Positions 35,146-42,542 of a stretch of 64,000 nucleotides of DNA are shown here, one piece after another. Each line of letters starts with the position of its first letter. The stretch's first letter is position 1. Source of the DNA: Burkholderia cenocepacia (GTDB taxonomy: Bacteria > Pseudomonadota > Gammaproteobacteria > Burkholderiales > Burkholderiaceae). The stretch is from the NCBI RefSeq assembly GCF_014211915.1, contig NZ_CP060041.1:372001-436000 (forward strand), written 5' to 3'. A program made the translations under genes and the position numbers. Below the pieces are notes generated by a model. It searched no databases. It was not told the DNA's origin and was given only the letters and a program-made list of their open reading frames with translations.

Positions 35146-36463
35146 GTACGACGCCGATGCCGACGCTCATCGTGACCGCCTCCACTCATCGCCCGAACGC
35201 GCCCGGCGCGGCTGGCCCGGTGTCGCGCTTGCCATCCCGCTCGCGCTCGGCTGCACGCTCGCGCACGGAGAATCGCTGATGGACCAGCTCGGCACGCTCA
35301 ACGGCATCGGCTACGCGCGCACCGTCGACAGCATGGACGGCCGCGCGCTGCTCGGCCGCCTGATCGGCGCTTCGCCGCGCAACCAGCAGGAAGCCGGCCT
35401 GCTCGCGCGCATCGACGGCGAGAACCTGTTCGTGAATGCGCGCGTGGTCGCGAGCAACCACTCGCTCGGCGCGCAGGCGAGCCGCTTCAACGAAGCCGGC
35501 GTGCGCTACGCGTTCGACAACGGCATCACGCTCGCGGCCGGCAAGCGGATCGATACGCTCGACACGTCGCAGGCGTTCTTCCCGCTCGGCTTCTTCCAGA
35601 AGCGGGCCGCGACTGCCGACATCTACGATCGCTACGGCGACGTCGAAGGCACGCCGCTCGTCGAGGCGAAATGGGCCGGCGAGCAGACCACGCTGCAATT
35701 CATCGCCGGCGAGAACCGCACGCTGCGCAACGACGTCGACAACCGCGACGTCGAAGGTGCGACGCAGCTCGTACGCGGCGCCTACAACTGGTCGGGCGGC
35801 TCGGCCGCGCTGCTCGCCGGCCGTCACGCGGGCCGCGGCGGCACCGGCGCGACGCTGTCGTTCGACGTCGCGCGCTCGAACACCGTCTATGCGAGCGCGT
35901 GGGTCGAGCGCGGCACGACGCGGCCGCTGCCCGCTTTCATCGCGAACGGCACGCCGCTCGATACGGCGGCCGCGTACGACGCCGTCGATCGCCGCAACGA
36001 TCGCCAGTACATGTGGCGCAGCGCGCTCGGCATGCAGAGCGCGCTGCCGGGCAACCTGTCGCTGATCGTCGAGTGGTCGCACGACGAAGCGCGTTACGAC
36101 GCGAGCCAGTGGCGCCGGATGGTCGGCGCGGTGCAGGCGAACAACGCGCTGCTGCCCGTCGCGCCCGGCGCGGCGCTGGCCGGCCTCGGCGGCACGGCCA
36201 ATTTCGTGAGCGTCGACGGCAGCCTGCGCGACTACCTGTTCGCGCGGCTCGGCAAGAAAGTCGGCCGCGTCGAGTATTCGCTGCGCGGCGTCTATTCGCC
36301 GCAGGACAAGGGCCTGCTCGCGATCGCGCAGGTCGTCGCCGACTTGAACCAACGCGTGAGCGTCGATGTCGCGCTCACCCACGCCTTCTCCGACAGCCAG
36401 TCCGAGTACCGGATGGTCGGTCTCGGCACCCGCATCGACGCCGCCGTGCGCGTGCGCTTCTGA
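35135..36463 (+). CDS. Putative outer-membrane beta-barrel protein
   Basis: A 442-residue protein with a long charged N-region, a signal-like hydrophobic stretch (about 28-45, ending LAHGES) and a mature part made of alternating strands rich in Gly, Arg and aromatics. It ends in the C-terminal strand GTRIDAAVRVRF with terminal Phe, the BAM recognition signal. A porin-like or alginate-export-type barrel is expected; no specific family is recognised. It overlaps the LolA-like gene. By position it is the outer-membrane element of the ABC-LolA route and could release or display the product at the surface. Confidence 0.72.
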   Translation: MASEYDADADAHRDRLHSSPERARRGWPGVALAIPLALGCTLAHGESLMDQLGTLNGIGYARTVDSMDGRALLGRLIGASPRNQQEAGLLARIDGENLFVNARVVASNHSLGAQASRFNEAGVRYAFDNGITLAAGKRIDTLDTSQAFFPLGFFQKRAATADIYDRYGDVEGTPLVEAKWAGEQTTLQFIAGENRTLRNDVDNRDVEGATQLVRGAYNWSGGSAALLAGRHAGRGGTGATLSFDVARSNTVYASAWVERGTTRPLPAFIANGTPLDTAAAYDAVDRRNDRQYMWRSALGMQSALPGNLSLIVEWSHDEARYDASQWRRMVGAVQANNALLPVAPGAALAGLGGTANFVSVDGSLRDYLFARLGKKVGRVEYSLRGVYSPQDKGLLAIAQVVADLNQRVSVDVALTHAFSDSQSEYRMVGLGTRIDAAVRVRF

Positions 36464-36476
36464 CAGGAACCCTGCC

Positions 36477-37562
36477 ATGTCCACGCTTTCCGCTCCCGCC
36501 CCGATCGCACCGCCTCTGCTTTTGCGCGTGGCCGACCAGGCCGCGTATCCGGTGCTGCGCCACCTCGACGCGATCGGCACGCCGCCGCGCGCGGCCGCCC
36601 GGCTCGTCGAGGCCGCCGCCGTGCGGCTGCTCGACAGCGAGATGGTGATCGCGCTGCGCTCCACGGCACCGGACGTACTGCCCGACGCGTCCGCGTCGAC
36701 CCCGCTGCGGCACGACGAAGCGCCGCTCACCGAAGCGCTGCTCGAGCAGATCGGCCGCGAAGGGTTTCATCATCTGTTCAAGCCGTTCATGCGCGCGTTC
36801 ATCCGCATCATGTTCGGGCTGTTCTTCTCGGACGACCAGAATCGCCGCGCCTGCGAGTGCATCGACGCCGGCCACAACTTCGCGTTCCTGATGAGCGACG
36901 GCGGCGGCCCGACGCTCGCTGCCTGGCGCACGGTCGTGCGCAGCGACGACAACGGGCTCGCGCTGACCGTCGACAAGGTGTGGGGCATCGAGGCGCATCG
37001 CGACTGCATGGCCGTGGTCGCCGCGCGCTTGCCGGGCGTGATGTTCCCGGCCGCCTACCTCGTGTGGCCCGACGAATACCGGAAGCTGAAACGCTCGACC
37101 TGCGGCGCGCCGTTCCTCGCGGGCAACCTGCAGCTCGCAAACGTCGGCGGCCAGGTGCGCGTCGCCGCCGAGGACCGCCTGCGGATCGGCGGCCCGACCG
37201 TATTCAACAAATACCTGACCGTCGTGCGGCCGTACTTCGTCCGCGCGCTGATGGCGCACGTCGGCTGGCTCGAGCGGACCGGCCGCGTCGAACTCGACGC
37301 CGACGCGCGCGCCGTGCACCGCTTCATCGCGGACGCCGCGCGCAGCCAGACCGACGATGCGCACTACAGCTTCGGCAAGGTGCAGCGCGTGCTCGCGATC
37401 AAGCTGCTGTCGAACGAGTTCCTGAGCGCGCTCGTGCGCGACGGCAGGGTACCGCTGTTCGACGACCAGCGCGACCTGCTGGCGTTTTCGAAAATGGAAG
37501 GCAGTTCGTACCGTTGTTATCACGAGCTTCGCAAGAGCCTGCGTTGCGAAGCCGGCAGTTGA
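36477..37562 (+). CDS. Divergent acyl-CoA-dehydrogenase-fold protein
   Basis: A 361-residue protein whose middle part (LMSDGGGPTLAAWRTVVR...LTVDKVWGIEAHRDCMAVVAAR, about 137-185) resembles the FAD-binding middle domain of acyl-CoA dehydrogenases. The canonical TEPxxGSD motif is changed to SDGGGPT. The C-terminal helical part lacks the IYEGT catalytic-base motif. It may be a non-catalytic partner or an enzyme with altered chemistry on the ACP-bound chain. CAGGAA precedes the ATG. It lies immediately upstream of the ACP gene (58 bp), suggesting ACP-linked work. Family assignment is tentative. Confidence 0.62.
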   Translation: MSTLSAPAPIAPPLLLRVADQAAYPVLRHLDAIGTPPRAAARLVEAAAVRLLDSEMVIALRSTAPDVLPDASASTPLRHDEAPLTEALLEQIGREGFHHLFKPFMRAFIRIMFGLFFSDDQNRRACECIDAGHNFAFLMSDGGGPTLAAWRTVVRSDDNGLALTVDKVWGIEAHRDCMAVVAARLPGVMFPAAYLVWPDEYRKLKRSTCGAPFLAGNLQLANVGGQVRVAAEDRLRIGGPTVFNKYLTVVRPYFVRALMAHVGWLERTGRVELDADARAVHRFIADAARSQTDDAHYSFGKVQRVLAIKLLSNEFLSALVRDGRVPLFDDQRDLLAFSKMEGSSYRCYHELRKSLRCEAGS

Positions 37563-37620
37563 CCCACGCGACAGGCCGATCGATCCCGATCAAATCCACT
37601 CAACTTCAGGAGCTCCCCTC

Positions 37621-37875
37621 ATGACGACCCAGAACGTTCCGGCCGACGCGCTCGACATCCTGTCCCGCGAAGTCGCGAAGATCCTCAACGTCGAAACCGT
37701 CGACACGGACGCCGGCATCGGCGAACTCGGCATCGATTCGCTGAACATCGTCGAGCTGATCGTGTTCTGCGAACAGCTTTACGGTTCGATCGATCCGGAA
37801 GCGCTGAACATCACGCAGTACACGACGCTGCAGCAGCTCGACGCGCAACTGCGCAGCCAGCAGCACGCGGCCTGA
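37621..37875 (+). CDS. Acyl carrier protein
   Basis: An 84-residue acidic four-helix carrier. The phosphopantetheine attachment Ser is residue 40 in GELGIDSLNIVELI. An AGGAGCTCC site lies upstream of the ATG. It is the only carrier protein in the cluster, so the acyl-AMP from the FAAL, the di-iron enzymes and at least one ketosynthase probably all act on chains tethered here. A phosphopantetheinyl transferase is not encoded nearby and must be supplied elsewhere. Confidence 0.93.
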   Translation: MTTQNVPADALDILSREVAKILNVETVDTDAGIGELGIDSLNIVELIVFCEQLYGSIDPEALNITQYTTLQQLDAQLRSQQHAA

Positions 37876-37882
37876 TACGGCG

Positions 37883-38758
37883 ATGCTCGCGCCCCTTGCC
37901 CCCGTGGCGGCCGCCACCGTCCAGCCGGCCCCGGCGACCGCGCTGACCGTGCAGGCGCTCGCGTACCGGCGCGTCGCGCCGTCGCGCGACGGCGCGGCCG
38001 TGCCGCTCGACGATACGGCCCGCGCGATCGGCACGCTCGCGTGCGCCGAACGCGAGCGGCTGTGCGGTGCGATCGGCGCGGACGACTACGTGGTCAGCTC
38101 GACGATCCTGTCGATGCTGCTGATGAACGATTCGCCGCAGCATCGCGTGTTCGCGCAGGCCCTTGCCGGCGCGAACGACTACACGCCCGACTGGATGACC
38201 TGCTCGTACGAATGCGCGGGCTGGGGCTACGTGCTGCGCCGCGCGCTCGCGACCGCGGCGGAAACCGGGCCGCGCACGCTGCTGCTGCAGATCGTCGACG
38301 TCGACGTGCACGGCTACACGTACTGGCACGGCAATCCCGCCTGGGGGCGCTCGGGCTTCGGCGTCTGCACGCTGCTCGTCGACGTCGGCCGCGAACCGGC
38401 GCAGTCGGTCATCGCGGACGCCGCGCCGCCGGCCAGCGCGGTCGTGCGGCTCGGCCGCGACATCCGCACGTTCTGCGCGGCGCGCCCCGGCCTGCACGCG
38501 GCGCTGCCGTTCTTTCCGGCCACGTCGCGCCGTGCGCTGCTCGCGTCGGTCGGCAAGACGCCGCTGCTGCCGGACGGCCACGGCGTGTTCGGTCATGCGT
38601 TCGGCAGCGACCCGTGGCTGTCGGTGCTGCTCGCGCACCGCGACGGCGACACGCCGCGCCGCGCGGCCGTCTGCTCGCTCGCGCTGAACGGCTATTACGC
38701 GATCGCCGACGTCGCGTTCGCGCCGGACGCGACGTTTTCTCTCGACGGCGAGGCGTGA
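37883..38758 (+). CDS. Thiolase-fold (ketosynthase-like) protein with conserved Cys
   Basis: A 291-residue protein without clear relatives by eye. The segment SYECAGWGYVLRRALATA (about 108-125) closely mimics the KAS III nucleophile elbow (xxCxGxxYALxxA). The following TLLLQIVDVD and GFGVCTLLVDV stretches match strands after the elbow. A late FGHAFGSDPW could supply a His. It is shorter than KAS III (~330), so it may be a reduced acyltransferase-like member. It begins 7 bases after the ACP stop and ends 1 base before the next gene. Fold call is a motif inference; the function may be acyl transfer from the ACP. Confidence 0.55.
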   Translation: MLAPLAPVAAATVQPAPATALTVQALAYRRVAPSRDGAAVPLDDTARAIGTLACAERERLCGAIGADDYVVSSTILSMLLMNDSPQHRVFAQALAGANDYTPDWMTCSYECAGWGYVLRRALATAAETGPRTLLLQIVDVDVHGYTYWHGNPAWGRSGFGVCTLLVDVGREPAQSVIADAAPPASAVVRLGRDIRTFCAARPGLHAALPFFPATSRRALLASVGKTPLLPDGHGVFGHAFGSDPWLSVLLAHRDGDTPRRAAVCSLALNGYYAIADVAFAPDATFSLDGEA

Positions 38759-38759
38759 C

Positions 38760-39389
38760 ATGGTGCGACCCGTTCACTTCACCTACCGGATCGAGCGCGA
38801 CGCGCGACAGCCCGTGGCGGTCGCGGCCAGCGCGTACCGGATGCCGCTCGACACGCCAGCCGACTATGCGCGCGCCGCGCTCGCGGAAGCGGCCGGCGAT
38901 GCGTACGACGCGGGCAATACGTACGACGTGGCCGGCGGCGAGCGCCGCGTGCTGCTCGACCACGTGCAGTATTTCGCATTCCTCGCGGAAGTCACCGCGC
39001 GGATTCGCGACGCCGTGCATGCGGACGCCCGCCTGTTCATCGAAGTCTGCGCACCGTATTTCGGCGCGCTGCCGGCCGAACTGCTCGCGCCGCACGTGCT
39101 GCTCGGCGTGCACCTGTACGACGAAGCATTGCGCGACGCATCGCGCGGTGCGCCGGTCGTGTGGATCGGCGATCGCATCCTGCGCGACGCGGAGTTCGCC
39201 GGCGACAACCGCGTGTGCTGTGCGATCTGGCCCGCGCGGCTCGCCGATACATTCGACGCGCAACTGCGCGGCACGTGGCCGTCGTTCGCGATCCGCCTTG
39301 AACCGCACCCGGGCGCGTCGCGCGCCGCCGCCCCGTTCACCGATTCCGCCCATCATTCCGGCGCCGCCGCGCGGCCGGGGAGAACCTGA
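38760..39389 (+). CDS. Cluster protein of unknown function
   Basis: A 209-residue soluble protein. No family recognised. It is mixed alpha/beta with a segment DHVQYFAFLAEVTARIRDAVHADARLFIEVCAPYFGALPAELLAPHVLLGVHLYDEAL in the middle that could be a Rossmann-like or SGNH-like core, and a low-complexity Ala/His tail. The ATG follows the previous stop by 1 base and its stop touches the next start region, so it is co-translated with the thiolase-fold and di-iron genes, likely as a partner. Confidence 0.6.
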   Translation: MVRPVHFTYRIERDARQPVAVAASAYRMPLDTPADYARAALAEAAGDAYDAGNTYDVAGGERRVLLDHVQYFAFLAEVTARIRDAVHADARLFIEVCAPYFGALPAELLAPHVLLGVHLYDEALRDASRGAPVVWIGDRILRDAEFAGDNRVCCAIWPARLADTFDAQLRGTWPSFAIRLEPHPGASRAAAPFTDSAHHSGAAARPGRT

Positions 39390-39390
39390 G

Positions 39391-40374
39391 ATGAATGACA
39401 CGCTTACCGTGATGCAGGACACGGCCGACATCCGCTGGTCGATGCCCGTCGACGCGCTGATGTCGAACGACTACGCGCTGCGCGAAGAGGCGCTGAACCG
39501 GCTGTACGAGAAGGCGAAGGCCGCGCAGTGGGACGTCGCGACCGACGTCGACTGGAGCCACGACCTCGACCCGGCGAACCCGCTCGGCATGCCCGACCCG
39601 ACGCTGCTGATCTACGGCACCGAGCTGTGGGGCAAGCTCGCGGACGCCGACAGGCGCGAGGTGCGCCATCACGCGCAGGGCTGGCTGCTGTCGCAGATCC
39701 TGCACGGCGAGCAGGCCGCGCTGATCTGCGCGTCGAAGCTCGCGTCGGCCGAGGACGGCCTGAGCGCGCGGCTGTGCGCGGCCGCGCAGATGATGGACGA
39801 AGCGCGCCACGTCGAGGCCTACGCGAAGCTCGTGAACGAAAAGCTCGACGTCAGCTACCCGATGAGCCGCTCGCTGAAGGGGCTGCTGCACGACACGATC
39901 ACGAGCAGCGCGCTCGACATGACGAACCTCGGGATGCAGGTGCTGGTCGAGGGTATCGCGCTGTCGATCTTCCAGAGCGTCGTCGCGTACAGCACCGATC
40001 CGTTCATCAAGGACCTGTTCCTGCGAATCCAGCGCGACGAAGCACGCCACTTCGCGGTCGGCCGGATCACGCTGTGCCGCGTGTACGCGGAGATGAGTTC
40101 GCACGAACTGCGCGAGCGCGAGGAGTTCATCTGCGAAGGCGCGGCCGTGCTGTACGAGCACCTGTGCGCGGACGACATCTGGGAACCGATGGGGCTGTCC
40201 AAGCGCGAATGCAGCGCGATGGTGCGCGAATCGCCTGTGTCGAGCTCGATCCGCCGCTCGATCTTCCGGCGCCTGGTGCCGACGATCCGCGAGATGGGGC
40301 TGCTCACGCCGACCGTGCAGGCGACCTTCGAAAAGCTCGACGTCCTCGACTACGCGGCGATGCCGCTCAACTGA
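39391..40374 (+). CDS. Ferritin-like di-iron oxygenase
   Basis: A 327-residue helical enzyme. A complete four-helix di-iron ligand set is visible: E107 (HGEQ), E137xxH140 (MDEARH), E188 (VEGIA) and E217xxH220 (RDEARH). The overall look is that of ribonucleotide-reductase-like oxygenases such as AurF N-oxygenases or aldehyde-deformylating enzymes. AurF's extra His ligand is not identified, so hydroxylation, desaturation or N-oxidation are all possible. A GGGGAG site precedes the ATG. Neighbours (ACP upstream, ketosynthase 3 bases downstream) suggest a carrier-bound substrate. Confidence 0.8.
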   Translation: MNDTLTVMQDTADIRWSMPVDALMSNDYALREEALNRLYEKAKAAQWDVATDVDWSHDLDPANPLGMPDPTLLIYGTELWGKLADADRREVRHHAQGWLLSQILHGEQAALICASKLASAEDGLSARLCAAAQMMDEARHVEAYAKLVNEKLDVSYPMSRSLKGLLHDTITSSALDMTNLGMQVLVEGIALSIFQSVVAYSTDPFIKDLFLRIQRDEARHFAVGRITLCRVYAEMSSHELREREEFICEGAAVLYEHLCADDIWEPMGLSKRECSAMVRESPVSSSIRRSIFRRLVPTIREMGLLTPTVQATFEKLDVLDYAAMPLN

Positions 40375-40377
40375 ACC

Positions 40378-41361
40378 ATGACGACGACCTCCTCCCAAGC
40401 GTCACGCGATTTCTGGATCGGCATCGACGCGGTGGCCTACGAGCTGCCGGGCCCGCCCGTCGATATCGAGGCCTGGGCCGCCGAGCGCGACTATCCGGCG
40501 CAGCGGGCGGCCGCGATCGCGCAGTCGGGCAGCCGCTATTTCCACATGGCGCTCGACACCAGCGAGACCGATCTCGCGATCGCGGCGGTCGGCCGGCTGC
40601 TCGACACCGCGCGCGTGCAGCCGGCCGACGTCGGTGCGATCGTGCACGTCCACACGCAGCAGTTCAGCGTGCCGCCCGCGCCGCGCAGCCTGCCACACGA
40701 AGTGGCTGCGCAGTTCGGCATCGAGCCGCTGTGGCTCGGCTCCGTCGCTCAACTGAACTGCGTGTCGGTCGCGGCCGGCATCGAGACCGTGCGCGCGCTG
40801 ATGCGCCGTCATCCGCAGCTCGACGCGGCGCTCGTCGTGTCGTCCGACCGCGTGTACGGCGAGGATTACCGGATGCGGCAGATGACCGGCGTGCAGTGCG
40901 ACGGCGCGGCCGCGATGCTGATCGCGCGCAACAGCACGAAGAACCGGCTCGGCGGCATCGCGATCGAGACGCACGCGAAATGGCATCGCGGGTCGGACAC
41001 GGTCGCCGCGAACGAGGCCGACCTGATCATGATGGAATGGCCGTACACGCGCCGCGCGATCGACGCGGCCGTCGCGCTCGAGCCGCATGCGCTCGACGCG
41101 TACGACCTCGTGCTGCCGCACAACGCCGACCTGCCCGGCTGGAACGCGCTGTGCCGCGCGATGCGCGTGCCGGCCGAGCGGCTCTACGCGGACAACATCC
41201 ATGCGCGCGGCCACGCGTGCTGTTCGGATTTCCCGATCAACCTGGCCGACGTCGGGCTCGATGCGCTCGCGCATGGCCGGCGCGTGCTCGGCGTGATGCA
41301 GTCGAACTGCGGCGCGTATGCGGCCGCCACGCTCCATCCGGTGGGCCGCCATGACGCCTGA
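40378..41361 (+). CDS. Beta-ketoacyl-ACP synthase III-like enzyme (catalytic)
   Basis: A 327-residue KAS III-fold condensing enzyme. The nucleophile C128 lies in AQLNCVSVAAGI and the catalytic His is H248 in LPHNAD. The usual Asn of GNTSAAS is replaced by His (H279 in RGHACCSDF), leaving a Cys-His dyad as described for PqsC. It probably condenses or transfers an acyl group from ACP or CoA. It overlaps the PLP decarboxylase gene by 11 bases. The second KAS III homologue at 44.1 kb lacks both Cys and His, so a PqsB-PqsC-like heterodimer is plausible. Confidence 0.85.
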   Translation: MTTTSSQASRDFWIGIDAVAYELPGPPVDIEAWAAERDYPAQRAAAIAQSGSRYFHMALDTSETDLAIAAVGRLLDTARVQPADVGAIVHVHTQQFSVPPAPRSLPHEVAAQFGIEPLWLGSVAQLNCVSVAAGIETVRALMRRHPQLDAALVVSSDRVYGEDYRMRQMTGVQCDGAAAMLIARNSTKNRLGGIAIETHAKWHRGSDTVAANEADLIMMEWPYTRRAIDAAVALEPHALDAYDLVLPHNADLPGWNALCRAMRVPAERLYADNIHARGHACCSDFPINLADVGLDALAHGRRVLGVMQSNCGAYAAATLHPVGRHDA

Positions 41362-42526
41362 GCGCCCGCTTCCCGCCGCCGCCGATCACGCGTGGATCGC
41401 CGATCTGCGCACGCCGTGCTACGTGTACGAGCCCGAGATCGCGATCGCTCGCTACCGGTCGCTGAAGGCGCGGCTCGGCACGCGGCTGATCGTGTCGCTG
41501 AAGGCGAATCCGAATCAGGACATGCTCGCGCGCTGCGCGCATGCGTACGAAGACGGCGTCGAACTCGCGAGCCGCGGCGAACTCGACGCGGTGATCGGCC
41601 GGATCAAGACGCCGCGCTACCTGAACAATCCGTCGATGGACGAGATGTTCATGCGTGCCGGGCTCGCGTCGCGCTGCCATTTCGTGCTCGACAACCCGGA
41701 CGCGGTCGCGCGCTTCGTGCCGCTCGCCCGCGAAGCGGCGGCCGGCGGCAGCACGCCGGGCGCGGTGCTGCTGCGCGTGAATGCCGGCGCGCTGGCGGGT
41801 GAACAGGCGCGCGCACTGTGGCACGACCACTTCGGGATGACGCCGAACGAGGCGCACGACGCGGTGCGCACGCTCGCGGCTGCCGGCCTGCCGGTGGCCG
41901 GGCTGCACGTCTTCTCCGGCCCGCATTCGTTCATCCGCCAGGACCCGACGCAGCCCGACACGCTCGTGTTGCCCGAATTGCTCGCCGCGCTGGCCCGCGA
42001 TCTCGCACCCGCCAACGGCGCGCCGCTCGGTTCGCTGAGCCTCGGCGGCGGCTTTGCCGACGATCACCCGGGCGATGCCGCATTCGACCGCTATGCCGCC
42101 GCGCTCGCGCCGCTGGCCGGCCCCTATTCGCTCGCGCACGAATCGGGCCGCGCGATCTTCGCCGATGCGGGCGTGTTCGCGACGCGCGTCGTCGCGGTGA
42201 AGACATGGCAGGACCGCACGATCGCCGTCTGCGACGGCGGGCTGTCGCATGCGTTCCTGCTCGCGCAGACCGAATCGGTGATGCGCCGCCTCGCCGCGCC
42301 GTCGCTCGTGCGCCGCACGCCCGCGCCGCCGCCGCGCGGCGTGCCGACGCTCTACGTCGGCAGCACCTGCAGCCGCGCGGACGTGATCGGCCGCGACGAC
42401 GCGGGTGCGCCGCCGCAGGTCGGCGACATCGCGGTGTTCGAGCGCTGCGGCGCGTATCACCGCACGTACTCGATGGCGCATTTCCTGTCCCACGAAGCCG
42501 CGCACGTGTACGTGCGGCCGGCCTGA
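41351..42526 (+). CDS. PLP-dependent decarboxylase, alanine-racemase fold (Orn/DAP/Arg class)
   Basis: A 391-residue fold-type III PLP enzyme. The PLP lysine is K51 in SLKANPN. SLGGGFAD is the phosphate-binding glycine loop, AHESGRAIF the pyridine-contact segment, and GSTCSRADVI the CxxxD substrate-carboxylate motif near the C-terminus. It resembles the exosortase-A-associated decarboxylases and diaminopimelate decarboxylase. Paired with the following acyl-CoA ligase-like gene, it matches a two-gene module known from exosortase loci. It would supply an amine or remove a carboxylate from an amino-acid unit, hinting at an N-containing lipid. Confidence 0.87.
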   Translation: MTPERPLPAAADHAWIADLRTPCYVYEPEIAIARYRSLKARLGTRLIVSLKANPNQDMLARCAHAYEDGVELASRGELDAVIGRIKTPRYLNNPSMDEMFMRAGLASRCHFVLDNPDAVARFVPLAREAAAGGSTPGAVLLRVNAGALAGEQARALWHDHFGMTPNEAHDAVRTLAAAGLPVAGLHVFSGPHSFIRQDPTQPDTLVLPELLAALARDLAPANGAPLGSLSLGGGFADDHPGDAAFDRYAAALAPLAGPYSLAHESGRAIFADAGVFATRVVAVKTWQDRTIAVCDGGLSHAFLLAQTESVMRRLAAPSLVRRTPAPPPRGVPTLYVGSTCSRADVIGRDDAGAPPQVGDIAVFERCGAYHRTYSMAHFLSHEAAHVYVRPA

Positions 42527-42542
42527 ACCCGAGGAGCCGATC

